This document shows positions 1 to 8,331 of a DNA stretch of 22,526 bases, in pieces. Source of the DNA: CAZDAW01 sp964503685 (GTDB lineage: Bacteria; Chloroflexota; Anaerolineae; Anaerolineales; Anaerolineaceae); assembly GCA_964503685.1 (NCBI GenBank), contig CAZDAW010000050.1, positions 1 through 22,526 on the forward strand, read 5' to 3'. How positions within the stretch are numbered: position 1 is the stretch's first letter; each line of letters begins with the position of its first letter. Position numbers and translations under genes: made by a program. The notes beneath the pieces are model-generated. The model was not told where the DNA came from. It saw only the letters and a list, made by a program, of their open reading frames with translations, and did not search any database.

Positions 1-2
1 GT

Positions 3-143
3 GTTTTGCATTTTAATCCTTATCGCAGTTTATTTGGGACTGTCAGACCGGATTATTATGCGGCAATTACTGATGCACACATTATTTATCCCTGGGAAAT
101 TGACCGAGGGCCAGATCGGGTTATCTTGAATAATTTAGGCTAA
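3..143 (+). CDS. C-terminal tail of an unidentified protein (5' end outside the window)
   Basis: An open frame enters from the left edge and runs 46 codons to TAA at 141-143. The residues are mixed and protein-like (segments such as FNPYRSLFGTVRPDYYAAI and HIIYPWEIDRGPDRVILNN), with many aromatic and charged residues and no low complexity, so it looks like the end of a real gene. I do not recognise the family and assign no function. It converges on sbcC and the two coding regions overlap by 9 bases (135-143), with the two stop codons lying inside each other's genes. There is no room for a dedicated terminator between them. Confidence 0.6.
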   Translation, partial: VLHFNPYRSLFGTVRPDYYAAITDAHIIYPWEIDRGPDRVILNNLG

Positions 144-2693
144 ACGGACAATTGACCCCCTGGGCGTTTTTTCAACTTCAATTCGATGGGGGAATGCTTC
201 CTTTAGCTCTTCAAGATGGGTTATTACCAATATTTTTGCAAAGTCATTTCGAACGAGGTTAATGGCTTCGATCAGACGTTGACGTCCTAAAGCGTCCTGG
301 CTTCCAAAACCTTCATCGATCACCAGCGTCTGTAACCGGGCGCCGGCTCTTTGCGAAAGAACTTTTGAAAGGGCAAGCCGTATTGCAAAATTAACCCGAA
401 AAGCTTCTCCGCCAGAAAACATTTCATAGTCACGTGTTCCTGTGCCATCGCTGATCAGAATATCTAAAGTTTCTTTAAGGTCTGTACGGTTTTTATCTTT
501 AAATTCCCTTTGAGTGACTAATCTGACTGACATATTGCCGGCTGTCAGTCGGTCGAGGATATCATTTGCCGCCGTTTCAATTTCAGGAAGGGCTTGTTCG
601 ATCAATAGGGCTGGAACACCATCTTTACCAAACGAACGTTCCAAAGTTTTATAACGGGTAATCTGTAGAATAAGATCATTGCGTTGTGTTTGCATATCCA
701 ATTGGCGCGATTTTAATTCACCCAAAACAATGACCCTCTGTCGGGCAGCTCCTACATCAGCTCGTTGCCGATTCTCTTGCTCCTGTAGATTTAATAATTC
801 GCGTTCAGCTGAATCCAAATCAGGGGTTTGAGCTTCAGCAGTTGCCAGCGCTGTAGCAGCCTGGTCATATTCGTTTTGTTGATGTGAAACCTCATTTTGT
901 AATGATTTGATATGCTCCTCAATTTCCTGTATCTCGCGTTGTACAGGCGCCAGAGTGGCTCGGGCAATTTCAAGGGATCGCTTTTCTTCATCTGCTGACC
1001 GATTTTCTAGCTCAGATTGGCGAGCAGCATCGTGTGCAGATGCGTTGTAACCAATAGCTTCGAGAGCTTTATCAATCTCATTAAGTTGATTGCGAGCTTC
1101 GCTTGCAAAATTTTTTGTTTCCAATTGTTTGGCAATTTCTTTTAATCGAACTGCTTTGATGTTCTCCCATTGATCTATTTTCTGGCGGCTCTGCGTTAAC
1201 TGACTATTGAGTTCGGCAATTAAACGGGTAAGTTCGCGCGCTTCAATCTCAGCTTTTGCAGTTTGCCTAATTTTTTCTTCCAATTCCTGCACCTGTTGAT
1301 CGAAGTTCTTCAACAAGGCTTGGTTCTCACGATAACGTTCCCCCATATTTTTACCCTGGCTGGTGAGTTCTTTTACTAAAGATTGGCGATGTTCAGGGCT
1401 GAGTGATTGGTTGCATAATGGGCAGACTGCGCCTTCTACTTGATCAAGCTGGTCAATACGGCTTTTGAGTTCTTCCATTTGGCTCTTGAGTATTGGGTTT
1501 TCAGCTTTTGCGTCAGCCTGTGATTGGCGTAATTTTTGTAACTCTTGTTCTAAGAGATTTCGCTGAGAGAGAAGATTATTGACGCTGGCAAGGTTTTGCT
1601 GAGCCTGTTCAAGCTCTTTTTCGAGAGGGGTAAGTTGTGTTTTTTCGTTTTCGATGCTGGCTTGCTCATTTTCTAGCAACTTTTTCTCTTGTGTTAACTG
1701 CGCCTGGGCGGTTTCGATTTCCATTAACAGGGCATGGCGTTGTGTTTCTTGTTCGTGAAATTTGGAAGCAGCCTTTTCCCATTCACGTAATGCATTGAGC
1801 GATTCTTGCCATTTTTTATAAGCAGCCTCGATCGCTTCAGCCCGTTCGAGTTTTTGCGTCAAAGTTTTGCATTCTTCTATTCGAGTTGCCAGACGTTCTT
1901 CTTGTTCAAGTAAATTTTGACGGGTTGTTTGAAGCTGACGTTCAAGTAAATCAAATAGTCGGCGTTGTTCGCGAATTGATGCTGAGATTTGTTTCAGTTT
2001 TTCCAAATTGGCGCTTTGATGCTTGCGTTGGGTAATTAATTGTTCTAGATAAGTTTCTTTTTCTTTTAGTTGAGTAATGCGTTGTGGTTCTTCGTTGAGT
2101 TCGAGTTGGATTTCTTGAAGTTTTCCATCCAGATTAGCAACCGTTGACTCTAGATTTTTACGTCGTGTAGCGGCCAGTTCTCGGTATGTTTCCCAAATCT
2201 CAAGCCCTAATATACTGCTCAGAATGCGTTTCCGATCAGAAGGGCGTTGTTGGGCAAATTGATCGGCTTTACCCTGTAAGAAAAATGACGCATTAATAAA
2301 CGTATCATAATCAAGTCGGAGTGTGCTCTGAATACGGATCTCAGTTTCGCGCAAGCTTTTTTCCGTCAGTGGCTTCCAGCTTTCATCAGTTGACTGAATA
2401 AAGAATTCAAGAATTGTAGGTTTATCCCTTGTTCTACTGCGCTGGATGCGATAGAGATTACCCTCATAAAGAAAATCAATAACAACTTCTGCCGTTGTAG
2501 CGCGGGTGTTTATGATTGAATCATCACGCTTCCGCGCCTGTCCAAACAATCCCCAGGTTATTGCATCCAGCAACGAAGATTTGCCCGCTCCATTTTCACC
2601 GGAAATACAGGCTAGATCCAGTTGGCTAAAATCCACCACGATCGGATCAAGATATGAGAGAAAACCAGAAATGGCGAGTCTGACCGGAATCAT
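135..2693 (-). CDS. sbcC: SbcC/Rad50-family exonuclease ATPase subunit
   Basis: An 852-residue SMC-like ATPase, the partner of SbcD in the complex that opens hairpins and degrades double-stranded DNA ends. Visible landmarks in order: N-terminal ATPase lobe with Walker A GENGAGKS (residues 32-39); a Q-loop region with FLQGKADQF; a long first coiled coil; the zinc hook CPLC (Cys424 and Cys427) at the apex; a second coiled coil; the ABC signature FSGGE (759-763); and Walker B LVIDEGFGSQD (790 onward, catalytic Glu794). It is shorter than the E. coli protein (about 1050 residues), in line with compact Rad50-type forms. The start is firm: a strong Shine-Dalgarno (GAGGAGG, 2701-2707) lies 7 bases upstream, and the ATG overlaps the sbcD stop as ATGA (2690-2693), indicating translational coupling. 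Confidence 0.97.
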   Translation of the reverse strand: MIPVRLAISGFLSYLDPIVVDFSQLDLACISGENGAGKSSLLDAITWGLFGQARKRDDSIINTRATTAEVVIDFLYEGNLYRIQRSRTRDKPTILEFFIQSTDESWKPLTEKSLRETEIRIQSTLRLDYDTFINASFFLQGKADQFAQQRPSDRKRILSSILGLEIWETYRELAATRRKNLESTVANLDGKLQEIQLELNEEPQRITQLKEKETYLEQLITQRKHQSANLEKLKQISASIREQRRLFDLLERQLQTTRQNLLEQEERLATRIEECKTLTQKLERAEAIEAAYKKWQESLNALREWEKAASKFHEQETQRHALLMEIETAQAQLTQEKKLLENEQASIENEKTQLTPLEKELEQAQQNLASVNNLLSQRNLLEQELQKLRQSQADAKAENPILKSQMEELKSRIDQLDQVEGAVCPLCNQSLSPEHRQSLVKELTSQGKNMGERYRENQALLKNFDQQVQELEEKIRQTAKAEIEARELTRLIAELNSQLTQSRQKIDQWENIKAVRLKEIAKQLETKNFASEARNQLNEIDKALEAIGYNASAHDAARQSELENRSADEEKRSLEIARATLAPVQREIQEIEEHIKSLQNEVSHQQNEYDQAATALATAEAQTPDLDSAERELLNLQEQENRQRADVGAARQRVIVLGELKSRQLDMQTQRNDLILQITRYKTLERSFGKDGVPALLIEQALPEIETAANDILDRLTAGNMSVRLVTQREFKDKNRTDLKETLDILISDGTGTRDYEMFSGGEAFRVNFAIRLALSKVLSQRAGARLQTLVIDEGFGSQDALGRQRLIEAINLVRNDFAKILVITHLEELKEAFPHRIEVEKTPRGSIVRLA

Positions 2694-3943
2694 AATTTCC
2701 CCTCCTCGATACTTTCCTGAAAAGCTTCATTGATGATCTCAGTCGCCATTTTTTTAAGAGTTTCGCATTCCGTAGATTCCAGATGGATGGAACGCCAGTA
2801 AATATCCAGCAATTCGATTGCAGGTAAACTACTGGCGCTTTGGTTTTCAGGGATCCTGATCCGGGTATTAATTTTTGGACGTTTGTTGAGATGAAACTCG
2901 AAGGCCGCAGCAGTTGCCTGGCGTAAAGCGGCCTCATCAATAAGCCCTTCAAGTTCTTTTGGATAATTGACTGTTAAACGAATTATTGCTCCGCTTACTT
3001 GCCCTTCAGGTGGAAGTGCTTCAAGCAAGCGATTGGTTACTTGCTCTGCCGAGTCAATGTTGATTGAACAATCAATAAATGGACGGATGCCAGATAGTGG
3101 TTGCCATTCGGGGATTGTTTTTCCACGTTGCACATTGGCAAGGATGTAATACTTGTGATCCTTTGCTTCCCCAAAATCCACCCGCTCAATTGATCCCGGG
3201 TAAATAACAGGAGGGTGATTTCCCTCGTTTAAATCCTGGGGCTTATGAATATGTCCCAATGCAACATAATCCAGACGGGGATCTTTAACAAGAGATGCAG
3301 GTAGCACTAAATCACCACCAAGCATGACGCTTCTTTCACTTCCAAAACTTGCTCCTTGCACGGAGGCATGTGCAGTTAAAACAATGGGCAGGTCGGGTTC
3401 AGCTTGTTCAAGCCAGCTCTGTACCAGCGTCGTGATCCGTTGTTCTAATTCGGCATAGATATTTGAGGGATTTTCCGTGCTCAACCCTAAAGCTGAAATA
3501 ATTCCGGAGCGAGAAATCCAGGGCAATGCAATCACTTGCAATTGGACGCCGTCCAAGTCTTTTGGACCAAGAAAGGTTGGTTTTGATATCACATGGATAT
3601 TTGGGACTTCTAGAGTATCGAATTCCTGAATGGCATGCGCTCTGCCGATTGATGGTGACAGATCGTGATTTCCAATTAAAAGGAGGGTTGGGATTCCAGA
3701 TTTTGATAAGCGAATGATACGTCGTCCCCACTCGCGTTGAAAAGTTGGAGATGGCGTTCGATCCTTGTAAGCGTCACCGGCGAATATAACCAGATCAACT
3801 TTTTTTTCAATTGCGGCATCAATGATGTTATCCAGAGATTTGAGAAAGTCCAGAACCCGCATGGGTAAACCGCTATTCGGGTCATGACGGCCATAGTTTG
3901 CCATATCGATATGCGCGTCGGCGAAGTGTAAAATAGTTGGCAT
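2690..3943 (-). CDS. sbcD: SbcD/Mre11-family nuclease subunit
   Basis: Calcineurin-like metallophosphoesterase that supplies the nuclease active site of the SbcCD complex. Numbering from the ATG at 3943, all five phosphoesterase motifs are present: DAH (Asp9, His11), GDAYKDR (Asp57), GNHD (91-94), LTAHAS (His192) and LGHIH (His231, His233). They are followed by the PGSIERVDFGE segment typical of SbcD and a C-terminal capping region. An in-frame ATG exists 30 bases upstream (3973), giving 427 residues. I prefer 3943 because family members begin a few residues before the DxH strand and because it sits 4 bases past the stop of the upstream gene. Neither start has a good Shine-Dalgarno. It overlaps sbcC by 4 bases. 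Confidence 0.95.
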   Translation of the reverse strand: MPTILHFADAHIDMANYGRHDPNSGLPMRVLDFLKSLDNIIDAAIEKKVDLVIFAGDAYKDRTPSPTFQREWGRRIIRLSKSGIPTLLLIGNHDLSPSIGRAHAIQEFDTLEVPNIHVISKPTFLGPKDLDGVQLQVIALPWISRSGIISALGLSTENPSNIYAELEQRITTLVQSWLEQAEPDLPIVLTAHASVQGASFGSERSVMLGGDLVLPASLVKDPRLDYVALGHIHKPQDLNEGNHPPVIYPGSIERVDFGEAKDHKYYILANVQRGKTIPEWQPLSGIRPFIDCSINIDSAEQVTNRLLEALPPEGQVSGAIIRLTVNYPKELEGLIDEAALRQATAAAFEFHLNKRPKINTRIRIPENQSASSLPAIELLDIYWRSIHLESTECETLKKMATEIINEAFQESIEEGKL

Positions 3944-3947
3944 AGCG

Positions 3948-5246
3948 TTAATATCCGAGTTTTTGGAGTTCATCCAGACTGGGTTGGAAACCAGGGTGAT
4001 ATTTCAGGCTGAGGTTTAAATCCTCTACGGCGCCATTGATATCTCCTAACGCTGCCCGGGCGCGGGCGCGCCAGACGTAGCTTTCTTCGAGGGCAGGAAC
4101 GCTTAAAGCATTCAACGTTTGCGTTGTTAGGTCAATGACATCCTGAAATCGTCCGGTCTGGTAATAAGCATAATAGGGTCCGGTCTGATACCAGAGGATA
4201 CGAAATGGGCGTTCTCCTTTATCAAGAATGGCGTATATGGAAAAAGCGTTATCGTAAGCTATTGCTGCTTCAGAATATTTAAGGAGATTGACGTAACTTG
4301 TTCCTGCATTGAACCAGGCAAAGAATTGCTCAAGACCTGAGAGAGTTTGTGTCTCGTTTAATGCTATATCCAGGGCGTGTTGGTTTGCCCAGGTGTTATC
4401 TGCCCACGGGCCTAATACAGTCAAGAGTTCGCTTTCTTTTTCGATTGGGTAAACCACGATGAAAATATAGTTAAAGGAGCGCCAGGCTGGTTCGAGAATA
4501 TTGTATGGGACTTCATAATCTGGTTGTTTGAATGAATCCTGGGCTATGAACAATCCACGTGCTTCATCATAGCCAGTAAAAATCTGGTAATGGCCAAGCC
4601 AATATTCATCACATGTGCTGCATTCGGCGTGTGAATAAGCCGCCCCACGCTCGACCATGACAGGAAAACCGTTGGCTATCAGCGTTTTGAGTAATTGGAG
4701 ATCTCCCCCCATGCGATAAAGCAAACGTAAATTTGTATTTGTTTCGACAAAGTTCTGCATTTCATACGGCATCACGTTCTTATCATTTTTCTCATCTGGC
4801 TTGAGGTAGTTACCTACATCCAACTTATTCAGATTGACGCCCCAATAAGATAACGCCATAGTGAGATTAGCCGGTGCACAATAATTCCAATTTCCATGCT
4901 GTGTCTGGTATCGGATGCCTTCAAGGTTGATGTTTGGCGGCAGGGGGGTAGGGATTGGTGTGGCAGTGGATATGTCTACTGGTATTGTTGAAGAATCTGA
5001 TTCATTCGTAGGAGTAGCGATCATAGCCTGCAGGGTCGCTTGCACGATAACATCCACTTGCGGGACGCTTGGAATAAATACATTGTCTTGTGGTGGATTA
5101 AAAAAATATTTGATTTGCGTTCGAAGAGCATCGATACGCCAGGCGAGTCGGTCGTGTATGGGGGGGATATTGTAGCATGTGAAAGCCAGGATACAGAGTA
5201 AGCAGGTGACCAGACCTACAACGAGGATAGTAGTTCGCGAACGCAT
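3948..5246 (-). CDS. Membrane-anchored C39-like cysteine peptidase with tetratricopeptide-type repeats
   Basis: A 432-residue protein. Residues 6-25 are a single hydrophobic segment after a short Arg-rich start, so it is probably anchored with the bulk outside the membrane. Residues 75-105 form a Thr/Pro/Ser-rich linker. A papain-like C39-type domain follows, with predicted Cys123 (in NYCAPAN), His219 (in GHYQIFTGYD) and Asp237 (in IAQDSF). Residues 300-430 are helical and TPR-like (e.g. YVWRARARAALGDINGAVEDL). The substrate is unknown; C39 relatives cleave double-glycine leader peptides, but there is no transporter nearby. It is the first gene of an operon with sbcD and sbcC, 4 bases before sbcD. 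No Shine-Dalgarno is seen; an extended -10 lies just upstream. Confidence 0.85.
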   Translation of the reverse strand: MRSRTTILVVGLVTCLLCILAFTCYNIPPIHDRLAWRIDALRTQIKYFFNPPQDNVFIPSVPQVDVIVQATLQAMIATPTNESDSSTIPVDISTATPIPTPLPPNINLEGIRYQTQHGNWNYCAPANLTMALSYWGVNLNKLDVGNYLKPDEKNDKNVMPYEMQNFVETNTNLRLLYRMGGDLQLLKTLIANGFPVMVERGAAYSHAECSTCDEYWLGHYQIFTGYDEARGLFIAQDSFKQPDYEVPYNILEPAWRSFNYIFIVVYPIEKESELLTVLGPWADNTWANQHALDIALNETQTLSGLEQFFAWFNAGTSYVNLLKYSEAAIAYDNAFSIYAILDKGERPFRILWYQTGPYYAYYQTGRFQDVIDLTTQTLNALSVPALEESYVWRARARAALGDINGAVEDLNLSLKYHPGFQPSLDELQKLGY

Positions 5247-5252
5247 AGGAAA

Positions 5253-5261
5253 ATTATAACA
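5253..5261 (-). promoter_or_regulatory. Extended -10 promoter for the C39 gene and sbcDC
   Basis: On the minus strand the sequence TGTTATAAT gives a perfect -10 hexamer preceded by the TG of an extended -10. It ends 6 bases before the ATG, so transcription would start at or within a base or two of the start codon. No acceptable -35 is found; that region is occupied by the dnaK terminator stem. The extended -10 may compensate. Confidence 0.45.
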
Positions 5262-5267
5262 TCATCA

Positions 5268-5315
5268 AGAAAAGAAGGGACTGGTGCGTATTGATGCTCC
5301 AGTCCCTTCTTTTCT
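5268..5315 (-). terminator. Intrinsic terminator of dnaK
   Basis: A perfect 17-base-pair inverted repeat: arms 5268-5284 and 5299-5315 around a 14-base loop. Read on the minus strand, it ends in a pyrimidine-rich CCCTTCTTTTCTT run and lies 17 bases after the dnaK stop. It would also form on the opposite strand, where the tail is less U-rich. Confidence 0.85.
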
Positions 5316-5332
5316 AAATATCAAAGTAAAAT

Positions 5333-7231
5333 TTACGCTTCTCTGAATTCGCCATCTACAACTTCGCCTTCTTTATCGGGCGTCTCGGAAGTATCGGTTG
5401 TGTGGCTGCCGTTTCCACCACTTGTTTGATTTTGAGCGTAAACCTGCTGACTTAATGCGTAGGTGATATTTTGCAATTCTTCGGTCAATCGTTTGATTTT
5501 TTCAATTTCATCACCTTTTAAAGCTTCGCGGAGTTCTCCAAGTTTTTTCTCAATATTACTGCGATCCGAAGCGGGCACTTTATCACCCAATTCTTTCAAG
5601 CTTTTTTCTACCTGGTAAGCAAGGTTATCTGCCGTATTCTTAACTTCGACAGATTCGCGGCGCCTACGGTCTTCTGCTTCGTGTTGGCGGCTTTCTTGAA
5701 TCATTCTTTCGATATCAGATTTATTCAAGTTTGTCGATGCGGTGATAGTAACTTTCTGTTCCTTGCCGCTGGCTTTATCGCGGGCGGTTACATTCAATAT
5801 ACCATTCGCGTCGATATCAAATGTCACTTCGATTTGTGGAATTCCACGAGGCGCTGGTGGTATTCCATCCAGACGGAAGCGTCCCAGACTCATATTATCG
5901 GCTGCCATTGGACGTTCACCCTGCAAAACATGGACATCTACACCAGGTTGGTTATCTTCTGCGGTGGAGAATACTTCGGTCTTTTTTACCGGAATGGTAG
6001 TGTTGCGTTCAATCAACTTGGTCATTACACCGCCAAGAGTTTCTACGCCCAATGAGAGTGGGGTCACATCGAGCAACAGAATGTCTTTCACCTGACCGCT
6101 CATCACGCCGCCTTGGATTGCAGCGCCTACGGCAACAACTTCGTCGGGGTTAACACCTTTACAAGGTTCTTTGCCTGTCATCGAACGAACTAATTCTTGC
6201 ACCATGGGCATTCGGGTGGCGCCTCCGACAAGAACGACTTCGTTGATAGCATTTGTATTCAAGCCCGCATCTTGGAGAGCAGCTTTGAAGGGTCCTTTAA
6301 GTCGTTCAACCAATTTCTCTGTCATCTGTTCCAGCTTGGAACGGGTTATTTTTAATTGGAGGTGTTTGGGGCCCGCAGCATCTGCTGTAATATACGGAAG
6401 GTTGATTTCTGTTTCCACCAGGCTGGAAAGCTCAATTTTTGCTTTTTCCGCCGCTTCGCGTAATCGTTGTAATGCCTGGCGGTCCTGGCGCAGATCAATT
6501 CCGTTCTCTTTCTTAAATTCATCGGCTGCCCAATTGACAATAACCTCATCCCAGTCATCACCTCCCAGGTGTGTATCACCATTGGTGGCTTTGACTTCGA
6601 TAACGCCTTCCCCAACCTCCAATAAGCTAACATCAAAAGTACCTCCGCCCAGGTCGAATACAAGGATCGTTTCATTTTTTTTCTTGTCCAATCCGTATGC
6701 CAGAGCGGATGCTGTCGGCTCATTGATAATACGCATTACTTCAAGCCCGGCAATTTTTCCAGCGTCTTTAGTAGCTTGTCGCTGGCTGTCATTAAAATAT
6801 GCAGGTACTGTAATGACAGCTTTTGTGACTGGTTCTCCGAGATAGGCTTCGGCGTCTGCTTTGAGTTTAGATAGAATCATTGCTGAAATTTCTTGTGGGC
6901 TGTATTCCTTTCCATTGATTGGAATCTTGACCCGCGCGTCGCCTGTTGGTCCTTTAACTACATTGTACGGCACCATCTTACGTTCTGACTCGACTTCATC
7001 GTAGCGTCTTCCCATAAACCGTTTAATTGAAAAGACCGTATTTTCTGAATTAATCACGGCTTGACGTTTTGCTGTTTGGCCGACGAGACGCTCTCCGTTT
7101 TTGTTGAACGCCACAACTGACGGGCAAAGGCGCCCTCCTTCAGCTGTAGAAATGACAACAGGGTCTCCACCTTCCATAACGGCAACAACGCTATTGGTTG
7201 TTCCCAAATCGATGCCAATGATTTTTGACAT
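5333..7231 (-). CDS. dnaK: Chaperone DnaK (Hsp70)
   Basis: A full-length 632-residue Hsp70 that binds exposed hydrophobic segments of client proteins in an ATP-dependent cycle with DnaJ and GrpE. The nucleotide-binding domain begins IIGIDLGTTNS (residues 4-14) and contains DLGGGTFD (193-200). Next come the interdomain linker with LLLDVTPLSLG, the substrate-binding domain, and a C-terminal helical lid with a disordered tail ending VVDGEFREA, a variant of the usual acidic DnaK terminus. The start is supported by AAGGAG (7240-7245), 8 bases before the ATG. It stands alone: no grpE, dnaJ or hrcA adjoins it, and terminators lie on both sides. I find no CIRCE inverted repeat upstream. Confidence 0.98.
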   Translation of the reverse strand: MSKIIGIDLGTTNSVVAVMEGGDPVVISTAEGGRLCPSVVAFNKNGERLVGQTAKRQAVINSENTVFSIKRFMGRRYDEVESERKMVPYNVVKGPTGDARVKIPINGKEYSPQEISAMILSKLKADAEAYLGEPVTKAVITVPAYFNDSQRQATKDAGKIAGLEVMRIINEPTASALAYGLDKKKNETILVFDLGGGTFDVSLLEVGEGVIEVKATNGDTHLGGDDWDEVIVNWAADEFKKENGIDLRQDRQALQRLREAAEKAKIELSSLVETEINLPYITADAAGPKHLQLKITRSKLEQMTEKLVERLKGPFKAALQDAGLNTNAINEVVLVGGATRMPMVQELVRSMTGKEPCKGVNPDEVVAVGAAIQGGVMSGQVKDILLLDVTPLSLGVETLGGVMTKLIERNTTIPVKKTEVFSTAEDNQPGVDVHVLQGERPMAADNMSLGRFRLDGIPPAPRGIPQIEVTFDIDANGILNVTARDKASGKEQKVTITASTNLNKSDIERMIQESRQHEAEDRRRRESVEVKNTADNLAYQVEKSLKELGDKVPASDRSNIEKKLGELREALKGDEIEKIKRLTEELQNITYALSQQVYAQNQTSGGNGSHTTDTSETPDKEGEVVDGEFREA

Positions 7232-7280
7232 AGTTTTTACTCCTTATAAAATATTATTCCAATAAACTATTCTTATGATA

Positions 7281-7309
7281 CTTGTATGATGAAAGAAATT
7301 CGTTAACAA
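7281..7309 (-). promoter_or_regulatory. Possible dnaK promoter
   Basis: On the minus strand TTGTTA (7304-7309) and TACAAG (7281-7286) are 17 bases apart, each matching the vegetative consensus at four of six positions. This would give a leader of about 45 bases with a good Shine-Dalgarno. A direct repeat of TATGAT (plus strand, 7275-7290) lies over the -10 side. The call is weak; other hexamer pairs in this AT-rich stretch are nearly as good. Confidence 0.3.
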
Positions 7310-7348
7310 TTTGTAGAAAAAATGTAAATGCTGCTGTCTCTTAAATAA

Positions 7349-7382
7349 AAAAACAGCGGGTGGCTTGTTTCCCGCTGTTTTT
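7349..7382 (-). terminator. Intrinsic terminator after the lipoprotein gene
   Basis: Arms 7349-7360 and 7371-7382 form a perfect 12-base-pair stem, with an ACAGCGGG core on the plus strand, around a 10-base loop. On the minus strand the stem is followed by an uninterrupted run of T residues. It lies 16 bases after the lipoprotein stop and insulates dnaK from that transcript. Confidence 0.9.
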
Positions 7383-7398
7383 AAGATTTAATTTGATA

Positions 7399-8331
7399 TT
7401 AGAATTCTTGTAGAATCTTTATGGAATATACCATTTTATCCATTAATTCGCGCAACTCATTTCTGTCATAGTCCGCGGGGGCTTGAATTTCAAGCAGCAG
7501 CCCCCATTTTTGGATATCCTTTGACTTATGAGGACGGGCAGCCAATACGGCAACCATGGGCCCTCCAAATCCACCACAGTTTTTCCAGAGAGAATATACA
7601 GCATCCACTTCGACGCCGGCGACTGTCTTTTTACTGTAATCATCAAATGGTTTACCAGTAGGATTGGATATGTATTCGCACTGCCGACCTTCGGTGTCTT
7701 TGGGTAATCTCTCACGCATCGTAAATAAGTTGAGATATGGGATACGTTTCCCATAAACATCCGAAAGCGTCAGGCGTACCCCAGGTGCAATATATTTTGT
7801 CGGTTCGATATCTACGGATTGATCTTCGTAGAACATCTTCCGGAATTCCGCCAGATTAGTTGAAGCTTCGATCCTTGGAACCTTAAATAAATCTTCGCCT
7901 TTTATTCCGTCAAAAATTGGTTCTTTCAGTTCTTGCGTTTGATCCTGGTCTGTACGCATCAACTGCCATTCTTTCAGCGTAGTGTCGATATCAGCCCATT
8001 CTGCGGGAACATCCATTGAAATGTGTCCTGTTTCATCTGTCAGCGTTATCCATCCATCAGATTCCCCATCACCGCCGGGTTCCATTGTAATTTCAACTGG
8101 CTCTTGGGTTTGCAGTTGTAGTTCAATTTCCTTTGTTGGTTGGAGTAATTCTTCTTTGGGAGCTTGCTCTGTGAGTTTGGCAGAAACGGTCGCTTCAAGG
8201 TCTGGTCCTTCAGCCGGTGCTTCGTTCGCCTGTTGCGCTAAAGGATTCTGGATGCCGATTTGGCAGGCTGTGCTTGTGACAAATATCAGTAGCATTAATA
8301 TAAGAAACGGCTTGAATAAGAGTGTTTTCAT
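7399..8331 (-). CDS. Putative lipoprotein of unknown function
   Basis: About 310 residues. A lysine-containing N-terminus and a hydrophobic stretch (LILMLLIFV) lead to STAC, a lipobox-like site whose Cys would be lipidated and anchor the protein on the outer face of the membrane. The -3 Ser is less common than Leu or Val. An acidic, Glu/Gln/Pro-rich linker follows (to about residue 95), then a globular domain beginning near GWITLTDETGHISMDVPAEW, a pattern like that of many extracytoplasmic domains. I do not recognise the family. Two tandem ATGs exist (8334 and 8331); AAGGAG at 8338-8343 is 3 bases from the first and 6 from the second, so I prefer the second. It is transcribed divergently from mutS2 and ends at its own terminator. 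Confidence 0.85.
   Translation of the reverse strand: MKTLLFKPFLILMLLIFVTSTACQIGIQNPLAQQANEAPAEGPDLEATVSAKLTEQAPKEELLQPTKEIELQLQTQEPVEITMEPGGDGESDGWITLTDETGHISMDVPAEWADIDTTLKEWQLMRTDQDQTQELKEPIFDGIKGEDLFKVPRIEASTNLAEFRKMFYEDQSVDIEPTKYIAPGVRLTLSDVYGKRIPYLNLFTMRERLPKDTEGRQCEYISNPTGKPFDDYSKKTVAGVEVDAVYSLWKNCGGFGGPMVAVLAARPHKSKDIQKWGLLLEIQAPADYDRNELRELMDKMVYSIKILQEF

Noticed and set aside
2647..2952. Minus-strand 101-codon frame across the sbcD/sbcC junction
   Set aside because: It lies wholly within sbcD and sbcC in another frame, both of which have complete catalytic motifs.
6171..6845. A 224-codon open frame on plus, antisense to dnaK
   Set aside because: It is a mirror of the strongly biased dnaK codons; its product is Ser/Arg-rich without domain features, and dnaK is certain.
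7232..7398. CIRCE operator upstream of dnaK
   Set aside because: The TTAGCACTC-N9-GAGTGCTAA pattern is absent on both strands.
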